A stretch of DNA of 64,000 nucleotides from Thiopontia sp964415865 (GTDB taxonomy: Bacteria > Pseudomonadota > Gammaproteobacteria > GCF-002020875): NCBI GenBank assembly GCA_964415865.1, contig CAYQBY010000005.1:1-64000 (forward strand), in the 5' to 3' direction. The first letter of the stretch is position 1. Every line of letters starts with the position of its first letter. The notes under the pieces were generated by a model. The model saw only the letters and a list, made by a program, of their open reading frames with translations, was not told the origin of the DNA and searched no databases. Made by a program: the position numbers and the translations under genes. Positions 1 to 8,039 of this stretch are shown one piece after another.

Positions 1-48
1 TCTGATATAATTACCGACTAATATAGTCAAGAAATATGGAGTATAGAC

Positions 49-375
49 ATGGATGTGATGGATCGCATTGATCAGCAGGTAAAGAATAATCCCGTGGTAA
101 TTTATATGAAAGGAACACCAATGTTTCCGGTCTGTGGTTTCTCAAGCAGGGCATCGGCAGCACTGAAGGAGACGGGGGTTGAGTTCTCTTATGTTAATGT
201 TCTGGAGGATCAGGAGGTCTTTGAGAATCTGCCACGTTATGCTGATTGGCCAACATTTCCCCAGATTTATGTGGGTGGTGAGTTGGTTGGGGGCTGCGAT
301 ATTACTCTTGAGCTTGGAGAGAGTGGTGAGCTGCAGAAGCTTATGGAGAGAGCCACTGACCAGGGTGAGAAGTAA
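49..375 (+). CDS. grxD: Monothiol glutaredoxin, Grx4/GrxD family
   Basis: This 108-residue protein has the length and layout of the Grx4 class. The monothiol CGFS active site is at residues 29-32, followed by the conserved WPTFPQIYV segment with its cis-proline and a GG-C-D glutathione-binding turn near residues 81-84. Family members bind a [2Fe-2S] cluster with glutathione and a BolA partner in the cytosol and deliver clusters to apoproteins or to iron-sensing pathways. The ATG has a GGAG element about 7 bases upstream. It stands alone, convergent with rnt. Identification is secure from the CGFS and flanking motifs; the client proteins cannot be inferred. Confidence 0.95.
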   Translation: MDVMDRIDQQVKNNPVVIYMKGTPMFPVCGFSSRASAALKETGVEFSYVNVLEDQEVFENLPRYADWPTFPQIYVGGELVGGCDITLELGESGELQKLMERATDQGEK

Positions 376-400
376 AATGATCTATTAGGCAGGCAGTGCC

Positions 401-1024
401 TTAAATAAATCTCTGACTGGTCTCATCCCACTCATTAACCATCTTGCAGAATATTTTTGCTGTCTGTTCTGCATCATAGAGTGCCGAGTGAGCAGCCTCA
501 TGATCCCATGCTATCTCTGCCGATTGGGCCATTCTTGCCAGAACTGTCTGCCCATAAAATACCCCACCAAGTGTGGCAGTATCAAAGCTGCTGAATGAGT
601 GAAATGGACTATTCTTTATTTTTGTTCGCTCTACAGCAGCGTTGAGAAAGGTCAAATCAAACCATGCATTATGTCCAACCAGAATTGCCCGGCTGCACCC
701 GGTTCTCTTTATAGCTTTTCTTATGGGTTCAAATATTGTTTTCAGCGCCTCTTTCTCTTCAACGGCCATTCTGAAAGGGTGCCATGGATCGCTTAGTCCA
801 ATAAACTCCAGTGCCTTGGGGTCAAGGTTGGCATTTTTGAATGGTAGTACATGTTGTTCATGGCTCTCCTGTATGGCTAGTTTTCCATCCTGATTGAAGT
901 CAAGAATAACTGCCGAGATCTCCAGTAGGGCATCTTTCTTTGCATCAAAGCCACCACACTCAACATCTACGACAACCGGAAGGAAACCACGAAATCTTTT
1001 TGCAATAGGAGTTTTATCACTCAT
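401..1024 (-). CDS. rnt: Ribonuclease T
   Basis: RNase T is a 3'-5' exonuclease that trims tRNA CCA ends and the 3' ends of 5S and 23S rRNA. The 207-residue product carries the complete DEDDh set: D20 and E22 in a VDVE motif, D123 in GHNAWFD, and H179/D184 in HSALYD. The N-terminal RFRGFLPVVVD segment and overall length match the gammaproteobacterial enzyme. Its ATG overlaps the argA stop codon by four bases, so the two are probably co-transcribed and translationally coupled. It converges on grxD with only a short gap. Confidence is high because all catalytic residues and the family-specific N-terminus are visible. Confidence 0.93.
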   Translation of the reverse strand: MSDKTPIAKRFRGFLPVVVDVECGGFDAKKDALLEISAVILDFNQDGKLAIQESHEQHVLPFKNANLDPKALEFIGLSDPWHPFRMAVEEKEALKTIFEPIRKAIKRTGCSRAILVGHNAWFDLTFLNAAVERTKIKNSPFHSFSSFDTATLGGVFYGQTVLARMAQSAEIAWDHEAAHSALYDAEQTAKIFCKMVNEWDETSQRFI

Positions 1025-2361
1025 CCTCTGTCACCAAGATCTCGCATAAATACCTTGGAGTTCCTTTTGTAATTGTAGAGTGAGCGGCGTTTTATCGGTA
1101 GATCTGTCAGTTTTGCAATGCTGTATCCTTGCTCCTGAAACCAGTGAGAGGCATGGGTTGAGAGGACAAAAAGCCGCTCTATTTTGTTCGCCATCCCCTT
1201 TCCTATCTGGCGATCAAGATATTTCAGCAACGCCTCTCCGCGCCCCTCATTCTGATATTCAGGATGTATGGCCAGGCTGGCAACCTCAGCAATCTTGTAT
1301 GACTGGTCTGGATAGAGAGCAACAACACCAATAATTGTTCCGTCCCTCTCCATAACCGTATAGTGGTTAATATCAATTTCCAGCAGCTCACGCGAGCGTG
1401 GGACCAGAATCCCGTCTCTCTCCAGCGGGGTAATAAGTTCGATGATTCCACCAATATCATCGATGGTGGCAGGGCGGATAGATTCATAGCGTTCGGAGGT
1501 AATCATGGTGCCGATACCATCTCTGGTAAAGAGCTCCTGGAGAAGGGAGCCATCTCTCTTGCTGCTGATGATATGTGCGCGCGGCAACCTCTCTCTGCAT
1601 GCCTTTATTGCAGCGAGGAGGCCTCTTTTTGTCTGTGCCGGCAGTTTTCTTCTGGAGGAGAGTATGGTCTCAGCCTCGTCCGGAGTAAGCTGGCGAATCA
1701 GTTTTCTTTTCCCATCCAGCAGGCCAGGAGCATCAAGCAATAGGACCATTTTGTCGGCACCTATCTGTGTTGCTGCAGTGGTTGCAACCTCTTCACTGCT
1801 CAGGTTAAAGATCTCTCCGGTTGGGGAGGTGCCGATTGGAGAGAGCAGAACAATAAATCCATCATCCAGCAGGCTCTCAATTGCCGGTTTGTCAACACGT
1901 CTTACCTCGCCGGTATGTTGATAATCTATTCCGTCAAGTACACCAAGTGGTCGTGCGGTTACAAAGTTGCCAGAGGCAATACGTATTTTTGCGCCTGACA
2001 TGGGTGAGTTTGGCATGCTGTTGGAAAACTCCCCCTCCAGCTTGATGCGGAGACCACCAATAGCCTCTTTTACGCACTGGATGGCATCTTCGCTGGTGAT
2101 CCTCAGCTCATTGATGATCTCGCTATCTATGTTGGCTGACGCAAGTTTTTCCTCAATCTGGGGGCGGGCACCGTGAACCAATACAAGACGCACTCCAAGA
2201 CTATTTAGTAAAGCTATGTCATGGATTAACTCACGGAATAGTTTGTCTTTTATCGCATTGCCACTAAAGGAAATGACAAAGGTCTTGCCACGATGTGCGT
2301 TAATATATGGGGCCGCACCTCGAAATAGAGAGATAAATGGTGATTTATTTTCGGTAGTCAC
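1021..2361 (-). CDS. argA: N-acetylglutamate synthase (amino-acid N-acetyltransferase)
   Basis: ArgA acetylates glutamate with acetyl-CoA, the first step of arginine synthesis. The N-terminal part (about 290 residues) is an amino-acid-kinase fold that normally binds arginine for feedback control: PYINAHRGKTFVISFSGNAI at the start, then LVHGARPQI. The C-terminal part is a GNAT acetyltransferase with the usual IRPATIDDIGG entry and an EGRGEALL acetyl-CoA loop. The reading frame stays open to a TTG at 2385. I prefer the GTG at 2361 because the protein then aligns with the E. coli N-terminus, giving 446 residues. It leads an argA-rnt pair and diverges from the MBL hydrolase only 16 bp away. argG, argF and argD lie elsewhere in this window. 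Confidence 0.9.
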   Translation of the reverse strand: MTTENKSPFISLFRGAAPYINAHRGKTFVISFSGNAIKDKLFRELIHDIALLNSLGVRLVLVHGARPQIEEKLASANIDSEIINELRITSEDAIQCVKEAIGGLRIKLEGEFSNSMPNSPMSGAKIRIASGNFVTARPLGVLDGIDYQHTGEVRRVDKPAIESLLDDGFIVLLSPIGTSPTGEIFNLSSEEVATTAATQIGADKMVLLLDAPGLLDGKRKLIRQLTPDEAETILSSRRKLPAQTKRGLLAAIKACRERLPRAHIISSKRDGSLLQELFTRDGIGTMITSERYESIRPATIDDIGGIIELITPLERDGILVPRSRELLEIDINHYTVMERDGTIIGVVALYPDQSYKIAEVASLAIHPEYQNEGRGEALLKYLDRQIGKGMANKIERLFVLSTHASHWFQEQGYSIAKLTDLPIKRRSLYNYKRNSKVFMRDLGDRG

Positions 2362-2377
2362 GGAAGGATTATAGCAA

Positions 2378-3070
2378 ATGGTCAATTATTCCACTCGGCT
2401 TCACACTATGGAGCTTGGTCCAATGGAAAATTTTATATATCTGATAGAGGAGTGTGACAGCTCTGCTGTCGCTGTAGTGGATCCTGCGTGGGAGGTTGAC
2501 AAGATTCTGGATTATGTAGGGGAGAGAAGTTTGAATATTCAGACTATTCTGTTAACCCATGGACATAATGACCATATTAACGGGGTTGACGACTTACAGC
2601 AGAGTACAGGGGCCGAGGTTTTCATCAGCAGAGTGGAGGCGGAATTTTTCGGTTTGGAAGAGAGGGGATGGAGTATGTTTGAGGCTCCTCATCAGATATC
2701 TCTGGGGGAGACCGAGATTTTAGGGGTTGCAACCCCTGGACATACCCCCGGTAGTATTTGCTATTACGTTGATGGGAATTTGATAACTGGAGACACCATG
2801 TTTGTCTACGGTTGTGGTCGATGTGATCTGGATGGAGGTGATCCAGTGGCAATGTTTCACTCTCTAAGAGGATTGCTGGAGCAGTTTGACCAGACAACCA
2901 GGGTATTCCCTGGGCATAATTACTCTACGGAGAAGAGCTCGACTCTGCAGAGTGAACGAGACGGAAATCCATTTTTGAGGTTTGATGATGAGGAGTCGTT
3001 TGTTCACTACCGGATGGAGTTGCACGATCAGGTGCGTAGAGCTCCCTATGGGCCAGAGCACACATCATAA
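2378..3070 (+). CDS. MBL-fold metallohydrolase, glyoxalase II/ETHE1-like
   Basis: This 230-residue metallo-beta-lactamase-fold hydrolase has the full di-metal motif: T-H-G-H-N-D-H (H61, H63, D65, H66), H122 in TPGHTPGS, D139 in TGDTMF, and H180 in FPGHNY. The GCGRCD segment at 145-150 resembles the GCGR(T/C)D motif shared by stand-alone glyoxalase II-like hydrolases and persulfide dioxygenases. Likely substrates are glutathione thioesters or persulfides, but the choice cannot be made from sequence by eye. The ATG at 2378 has GGAAGG about ten bases upstream. It diverges from argA across only 16 bp, so the promoters of the two genes must overlap each other or the coding sequences. Confidence 0.8.
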   Translation: MVNYSTRLHTMELGPMENFIYLIEECDSSAVAVVDPAWEVDKILDYVGERSLNIQTILLTHGHNDHINGVDDLQQSTGAEVFISRVEAEFFGLEERGWSMFEAPHQISLGETEILGVATPGHTPGSICYYVDGNLITGDTMFVYGCGRCDLDGGDPVAMFHSLRGLLEQFDQTTRVFPGHNYSTEKSSTLQSERDGNPFLRFDDEESFVHYRMELHDQVRRAPYGPEHTS

Positions 3071-3080
3071 GCGTGCTTGA

Positions 3081-4487
3081 TTACTTCATGATCATTTCAA
3101 TGATCTTGTCGCCACGGTAGGCACGCAGGATAACCATCTTTTTGGATAGCCCCCCAGCTTTTCGTGCATCACGAAGCCTGTGGATTGGCTGTCTGTTGAT
3201 AGAAAAGACAACATCATCAGGGCGTAGCCCAAGTACCCATCCACTCTTGTTTGGATCCACTGAGTGAACTGCTAACCCGCCGGATGGATAATGGACTTTT
3301 TGTTGTGCAGATAGTGTGGAGAGGATAACTCCATCCATGTTTTTGTTCAGCTCTTCTCCTGCTATCTGCAGGCTTTCAGCCCTGCTTAAAGTCGCAAACA
3401 GATGACGGGAGTGGCCACTGCGTAGAATGGATAATCTCAGTTTTTTCCCTACCGGGAACAGTCCCAGAATATTATCCAATTGTGCAGGATTCTCAATATC
3501 GTGACCATTGACTGCAGTCAGTATGTCCCCCCGCTGTATACGTGCCCGCTCTGCAGGAGATTTGGTTTCTACTGTAGCAACCAATACACCATGATCAAGT
3601 CGAAGAGTACGTGCCAAATTGGGAGATAGTTTTTTGGCGGTGATTCCCAGGTAACCTCGTTCAACAGTGCCGTGTTGTGCTAGTTGTGTAGTGATCTCAC
3701 GGACCATGTTTACCGGTATGGCAAACCCAATACCGACACTGCCGCCGTTGGGGGCAAGGATTGCGGTGTTTATTCCGACTAACTCCCCCTTCAGGTTTAT
3801 AAGTGCACCACCGGAATTGCCAACATTGATTGAGGCATCTGTCTGGATAAACTCCTCAAACCTCTCAAGACCAAGATTGGATCGCCCAAGTGCGCTTACA
3901 ATTCCTGATGTTGCCGTATTTCCAAGACCAAATGGATTGCCAATAGCAATTACAAAATCCCCAACCCGAAGCTCTTTTGAGTCTCCCAGAGGTATGGACT
4001 GCAGATCAGATGCATGAATTTGTAACAGGGCAATATCTGTCTCCTGGTCAGAGCCCTTCTGTGCTGCAGAAAAGCTGCGTCCATCATCCAGGATAACCTC
4101 AATCTCTTTGGCGTCCTTGATGAGGTGGTGGTTGGTTATTATGTACCCCTGTTGGTAATCAATGATTACCCCTGATCCCAGTCCCGAGCTATTTTTTTGT
4201 AGTGGATCACGAGGAATTGGTGGAGCAAAACTGAATTCACCAAGCGGGTTGATACTATTATCTGGTGTTTTTTTCTGTTTACCCGTTGCAGTATGTTGAT
4301 CAGAATCAATGACTGAGATTGAGACAACTGCTGGAATTGCCTTCTCCAGCATGGGTGCCAATGTTGGGGTGCCGGTTAGTGCCCATGGTCCAGCTTCTGT
4401 CTGTGTTGGGATAGCTAGGGCCATCACCAATAGAGGCAGGGAGACGGCAAATATTCTATACATGACTATGGTGCTGTTTGTGATCAT
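3081..4487 (-). CDS. Periplasmic HtrA-family serine protease, DegP/DegQ type
   Basis: This 468-residue HtrA protease has a Sec signal peptide, a trypsin-like domain with H121 (ITNHH), D151 (DIALLQI) and S225 (GNSGGA), and two PDZ domains near residues 270-360 and 385-460. It should degrade or chaperone misfolded envelope proteins in the periplasm. Two PDZ domains fit DegP/DegQ rather than DegS, which has one; I cannot separate DegP from DegQ. The start is uncertain: ATG 4487 gives eight extra residues, while ATG 4463 begins directly at a clean signal peptide (MYRIFAVSLPLL). No good ribosome site favours either. It lies 18 bp downstream of the cbpA-like gene, giving a two-gene folding and quality-control unit. 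Confidence 0.9.
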   Translation of the reverse strand: MITNSTIVMYRIFAVSLPLLVMALAIPTQTEAGPWALTGTPTLAPMLEKAIPAVVSISVIDSDQHTATGKQKKTPDNSINPLGEFSFAPPIPRDPLQKNSSGLGSGVIIDYQQGYIITNHHLIKDAKEIEVILDDGRSFSAAQKGSDQETDIALLQIHASDLQSIPLGDSKELRVGDFVIAIGNPFGLGNTATSGIVSALGRSNLGLERFEEFIQTDASINVGNSGGALINLKGELVGINTAILAPNGGSVGIGFAIPVNMVREITTQLAQHGTVERGYLGITAKKLSPNLARTLRLDHGVLVATVETKSPAERARIQRGDILTAVNGHDIENPAQLDNILGLFPVGKKLRLSILRSGHSRHLFATLSRAESLQIAGEELNKNMDGVILSTLSAQQKVHYPSGGLAVHSVDPNKSGWVLGLRPDDVVFSINRQPIHRLRDARKAGGLSKKMVILRAYRGDKIIEMIMK

Positions 4488-4505
4488 TGGGGAGCGATAT
4501 TACCA

Positions 4506-5426
4506 TTACAGCTCTTCTGAGCGGGGATTGAAATTGCTCTTCTCTTTTAGCCTGTTGTAGATGTCCTCGATCTCCTGACTCTTGGCAGAAGGTGTCTGAA
4601 TCTGCAGAGTGATAAGCTGATCGCCTGGAGGCGTGCCCGGTAGCCCCCGCCCCTTCAGGCGCATCTTCTGCCCGCTCTGAGCTCCAGCCCCTATCTTTAA
4701 TCCTACATTGCCACCAAGTGTTGGTACCGTGATCTTTTCACCAAGTGCGGCTTCCCATGGTGCGATAGCTAGGTTCATCAGGATATCACTGCCACTGGCA
4801 CGAAAGTTCAGATCCTGTTGGAACTGCACCTGCAACAATAGATCTCCACGAGGTCCACCAGAGCGGCTAATCTGACCCTGCTTGCCAAGCCGGATCTTTT
4901 GCCCCTCCTGAATTCCTTTTGGAATACGAATCTCCAACTTTCTCCGTTCAGAGGTGATCTCTCCATTGGGAGCAATCTCCGGGATCTGAATGGTGCGACG
5001 AGAACCATTGTATGACTCTTCCAGGCGGATGGAGATCCGCATAGTCTGGTCAGCACCAGGCTGGTTTCTGACTGGTCCACCAGCCCCCACGCCTCCTCCA
5101 AAAACTGATCCAAAGAAGTCGCTGAATCCACCGGCACCCCCAAAATTTGCCCCTCCACCATGGAAGGCGTCCTCCCAGCCTGGAGGGGGACGAAACTCCT
5201 CGCCAGCCTTCCAGTTGGCGCCCAATTGGTCATAGGATTGTCTTTTTTCAGGATCCTTGAGCACCTCATATGCCTCAGCCACCTCCTTGAATCGTTGCTC
5301 AGCATCCCCCTCTTTGCTGACATCAGGATGGTACTTGCGTGCAAGGCGGCGATACTGTTTCTTTATCTCATCCTGAGATGCATCCCTAGCAACCCCAAGG
5401 GTCTCGTAGTAATCGTGATATTCCAT
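4506..5426 (-). CDS. cbpA: DnaJ-like co-chaperone, CbpA type
   Basis: The 306-residue protein starts with a J domain (residues about 4-70) containing HPD at 33-35, the motif that stimulates DnaK ATPase. A Gly/Phe-rich linker (about 75-120) follows, then the two-part DnaJ C-terminal substrate-binding domain. The Cys-rich zinc finger of true DnaJ is absent, which together with the E. coli-like length makes it CbpA-type. It probably acts with DnaK in the cytosol or nucleoid. It is followed at 18 bp by the HtrA protease on the same strand. No CbpM-like modulator gene is adjacent. Confidence 0.9.
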   Translation of the reverse strand: MEYHDYYETLGVARDASQDEIKKQYRRLARKYHPDVSKEGDAEQRFKEVAEAYEVLKDPEKRQSYDQLGANWKAGEEFRPPPGWEDAFHGGGANFGGAGGFSDFFGSVFGGGVGAGGPVRNQPGADQTMRISIRLEESYNGSRRTIQIPEIAPNGEITSERRKLEIRIPKGIQEGQKIRLGKQGQISRSGGPRGDLLLQVQFQQDLNFRASGSDILMNLAIAPWEAALGEKITVPTLGGNVGLKIGAGAQSGQKMRLKGRGLPGTPPGDQLITLQIQTPSAKSQEIEDIYNRLKEKSNFNPRSEEL

Positions 5427-5539
5427 GTTGTTATTGACAGCTCATGCTATGGGTGGCTTTAGGTTTCCAAGTGTGGGATAAAATTCAATCCATTTTACTG
5501 TTTTATTGGTATGGCAAGAGGCTATAGGTGGAATATAGT

Positions 5540-5548
5540 TGTGGATAA
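5540..5548 (-). promoter_or_regulatory. DnaA box upstream of nrdJ
   Basis: The plus strand reads TGTGGATAA, the exact complement of the consensus DnaA box TTATCCACA. In E. coli, DnaA regulates the nrdAB promoter, so a perfect box about 30 bp before an NrdR box at a ribonucleotide reductase gene is plausibly functional. It is one box rather than a cluster, so an origin of replication is not suggested. Confidence 0.5.
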
Positions 5549-5553
5549 CTCTG

Positions 5554-5581
5554 TTAACAAAATGTTTGTAGACACTATATG
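5554..5581 (+). promoter_or_regulatory. Possible sigma-70 promoter of nrdJ
   Basis: TTAACA at 5554-5559 and TATATG at 5576-5581 are separated by 16 bp. The -10 element lies inside the first NrdR box, which is the arrangement expected for repression by NrdR. Each hexamer is imperfect, and the start codon is about 240 bases downstream, so a second promoter nearer the gene is possible. Confidence 0.35.
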
Positions 5582-5587
5582 TAGTGT
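5572..5587. promoter_or_regulatory. NrdR box 1
   Basis: ACACTATATGTAGTGT is an almost perfect 16-bp palindrome matching the NrdR consensus (acacwatatwtwgtgt). NrdR is an ATP/dATP-sensing repressor of ribonucleotide reductase genes. NrdR boxes normally occur in pairs; its partner is at 5747-5762, 175 bp away start to start, a wider gap than the usual few helical turns. Confidence 0.75.
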
Positions 5588-5746
5588 TTTTAGAAAAAAG
5601 TAATATTTTCTATCTGTATGAAAAAAAAGGAGTTTTGTCTAGAAGAGTATAGTGAAATAGTATATATAACAACAAGTTATATATTTATAGCGATTATTAT
5701 GCATGCCTTGACAAGGTTTTGATTACTGGTAAGCTCATTTTTCCAA

Positions 5747-5762
5747 ACACAATATGTTGTGT
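5747..5762. promoter_or_regulatory. NrdR box 2
   Basis: ACACAATATGTTGTGT is a palindrome matching the NrdR consensus, 68 bp before the nrdJ start codon. An upstream in-frame ATG at 5759 falls inside this box, one reason to reject that codon as the translation start. Together with box 1 it strongly suggests that nrdJab is under NrdR control; the nrdR gene itself is not in the window. Confidence 0.75.
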
Positions 5763-5830
5763 TTTTACTGCACAACTTCAATAACACGGTATTGTGCCTT
5801 AGTTCGCCAAAAGGGGGGAGAACTTTAAAA

Positions 5831-8017
5831 ATGATGAAAACAGCTCAATTGCGGCCAGTGCCAGCCGACCCAGCGCATGATGAAGTGGTGGCAAAGTCCA
5901 CCGGTTCGGTGCCATTTCAGCCAGCATCTCTGGATATATGGGATACCAAATATCGTCTGAAGAGCAAGGATGGAGAAATTATCGATGAGACTATTGAGGA
6001 TACCTATCAACGCGTAGCCCGTGCCTTGGCAGATGTAGAAGAGAGCTCAGAGCTAAAGGGTAAGTGGTATGAAGAGTTTGTATGGGCGCTGCGTAATGGC
6101 GCAATTCCTGCCGGACGCATTACCTCAAACGCCGGGGCGCAGGAGCATAAGCCAGCCACATCTACTATTAACTGTACAGTTTCTGGAGTTGTAGAGGACT
6201 CCATGAATGGAATTTTGGAGAAGGTGCATGAGGCTGGCCTGACTTTACGTGCAGGCTGTGGTATCGGCTATGAATTCTCTACATTGAGACCAAAAGGGGC
6301 CTTTGTCGCTGGTGCCGGTGCCTATACCTCAGGCCCTCTGTCGTTTATGGATATCTATGACAAGATGTGTTTTACCGTCTCTTCAGCTGGTGGGCGTCGT
6401 GGTGCACAGATGGCAACCTTTGATGTTGGCCATCCTGATGTGATGGATTTTGTGCGTGCCAAGCGAGAAGATGGTTGTCTACGCCAGTTTAACCTCTCTT
6501 TATTGGTTACCAGGGAGTTCATGGAGGCGGTGCGTAGTGACGATGACTGGAAACTGGCTTTCCCTGTCAGTGAGAAGGTAATAGCAGGGGAGATGCTGGA
6601 TACAAATAATCCTGAACAGATTGTATGGCGGGATTGGTCAGACAGTAAGGGGTATGTAACCAATGATGAAGGTAAGGTTGCTTGCAAGGTCTACCAGAAA
6701 CTTCGTGCCCAGAGATTGTGGGATGTCATTATGTCCTCAACCTACGATTATGCTGAACCAGGTTTTATTCTGATCGACAAGGTCAATGAGATGAACAATA
6801 ACTGGTTCTGCGAGAATATCCGTGCCACCAACCCGTGCGGAGAGCAGCCACTTCCTCCATATGGATCATGTCTGCTGGGGTCAATAAACCTGACCAAGTT
6901 TGTGGAAAATCCATTCACCGAGGATGCACGGTTTGACTGGGAGAGTTACCGTAAGGTTGTCTCTACGTTTACCCGCATGTTGGACAATGTGGTGGAGATT
7001 AATGGCCTGCCACTTGGGAAACAGCGTGACGAGATTATGACCAAGCGTCGTCACGGTATGGGTTATCTTGGACTAGGCTCAACCATGACTATGCTGGGCA
7101 TGGAGTATGGTAATGACGCCTCACTTAAATTTACCGAACAGGTTACCCGTGAACTTGCAGTAACAGGCTGGAGAACAGGGGTAGAGCTTGCCAAGGAGAA
7201 GGGGGCAGCTCCGGCTCTGGAGCAGGAGTATGAGGTTACCTCATCCATGTTGCGAATTCGTCCAGAGATGGCAAAGGATGGATGGAGCATTGGGGATACT
7301 ATTCAAGGCAAAATTTTGCATGCCAAGTATAGCCGGTACATGCAGCAGATGGCTAAGGTTGAGCCAGAGATGATGGCAGAGATGGTAGAGGTCGGAAGTC
7401 GTTTTACCCACCATAGCTCTATTGCACCTACTGGAACCATCTCACTCTCTTTGGCCAATAATGCCAGTAATGGTATTGAGCCAAGTTTTGCCCACCACTA
7501 CTCAAGAAATATCATTCGTGAGGGCAAGAAGAGTAAAGAGAAGGTGGATGTCTACTCATACGAGCTGTTGGCCTACAGAGAGCTTGTTAACAAGGATGCT
7601 ATGCCTTATGCAGAGGAGAAGAAGAACGCACTGCCGGACTACTTTATCTCCTCAGAGACCATCAATCCAAAAGCACATGTGGATGTGCAGGCAGAGGCAC
7701 AGCGCTGGATCGACTCCAGCATCTCCAAGACAGTTAATATCCCGACTGATTTTGATTACGAGGAGTTCAAGGATGTATACCTATATGCCTATGAGAAGGG
7801 GCTGAAGGGGTGTACTACCTTCCGTTTCAACCCGGAGGCATTCCAGGGGGTATTGGTGAAGGAGCAGGATCTGGAGAATACTACATATCGCTTCAAGACA
7901 GAGGATGGTTCCACTATTGAGGTCAAGGGGAATGAGGAGGTTGAGTATGATGGTGAGATGCACTCCGCAGCGAATCTCTATGATGCACTAAAAGAGGGGT
8001 ACTACGGCAAGTTCTGA
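5831..8017 (+). CDS. nrdJ: Class II (adenosylcobalamin-dependent) ribonucleotide reductase, large subunit NrdJa
   Basis: The enzyme makes deoxyribonucleotides from ribonucleotides using an adenosylcobalamin-generated thiyl radical, with or without oxygen. The 728-residue chain has the alpha/beta-barrel signatures of the family: an early NCTVSG segment, RAGCGIGYEFS, the NPCGEQ active-site loop (N334, C336, E338) and APTGTISL. The frame is open from 5759, but I chose ATG 5831 because a GGGGGGAG ribosome site ends 10 bases before it and the earlier ATG sits in an NrdR box. The chain stops before the C-terminal redox cysteines, which are on the next gene 22 bp downstream, as in the split NrdJa/NrdJb of Pseudomonas aeruginosa. 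Confidence 0.93.
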   Translation: MMKTAQLRPVPADPAHDEVVAKSTGSVPFQPASLDIWDTKYRLKSKDGEIIDETIEDTYQRVARALADVEESSELKGKWYEEFVWALRNGAIPAGRITSNAGAQEHKPATSTINCTVSGVVEDSMNGILEKVHEAGLTLRAGCGIGYEFSTLRPKGAFVAGAGAYTSGPLSFMDIYDKMCFTVSSAGGRRGAQMATFDVGHPDVMDFVRAKREDGCLRQFNLSLLVTREFMEAVRSDDDWKLAFPVSEKVIAGEMLDTNNPEQIVWRDWSDSKGYVTNDEGKVACKVYQKLRAQRLWDVIMSSTYDYAEPGFILIDKVNEMNNNWFCENIRATNPCGEQPLPPYGSCLLGSINLTKFVENPFTEDARFDWESYRKVVSTFTRMLDNVVEINGLPLGKQRDEIMTKRRHGMGYLGLGSTMTMLGMEYGNDASLKFTEQVTRELAVTGWRTGVELAKEKGAAPALEQEYEVTSSMLRIRPEMAKDGWSIGDTIQGKILHAKYSRYMQQMAKVEPEMMAEMVEVGSRFTHHSSIAPTGTISLSLANNASNGIEPSFAHHYSRNIIREGKKSKEKVDVYSYELLAYRELVNKDAMPYAEEKKNALPDYFISSETINPKAHVDVQAEAQRWIDSSISKTVNIPTDFDYEEFKDVYLYAYEKGLKGCTTFRFNPEAFQGVLVKEQDLENTTYRFKTEDGSTIEVKGNEEVEYDGEMHSAANLYDALKEGYYGKF

Positions 8018-8039
8018 GAACTTTCTGGGGAATAGAAAA

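Larger units (their letters stand above)
5427..5830. other. 404-bp divergent intergenic region upstream of nrdJ
   Basis: This is the longest gene-free stretch in the window. It is markedly AT-rich and separates cbpA from nrdJ. It holds two NrdR boxes, one DnaA box and a possible promoter, listed separately. I looked for a cobalamin riboswitch, which would suit a B12-dependent enzyme, and could not find the conserved B12-box sequence. No RNA gene or credible small ORF was seen. The promoter for cbpA, on the minus strand, is probably in the first 100 bases but I could not place it. Confidence 0.7.

Noticed and set aside
1363..1743. 126-codon plus-strand ORF antisense to argA
   Set aside because: It is opposite a conserved gene, its translation has no family motifs, and there is no ribosome site.
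4808..5344. 178-codon minus-strand ORF inside cbpA
   Set aside because: It is an out-of-frame shadow of the well-conserved CbpA reading frame with no recognisable domain.
5759..5830. Upstream ATG extending nrdJ by 24 codons
   Set aside because: It lies inside the second NrdR box and has no ribosome site, whereas ATG 5831 has GGGGGGAG at good spacing.
5427..5830. Cobalamin riboswitch upstream of the B12-dependent reductase
   Set aside because: I found no B12-box-like sequence or suitable conserved core; the region is explained by NrdR and DnaA sites.
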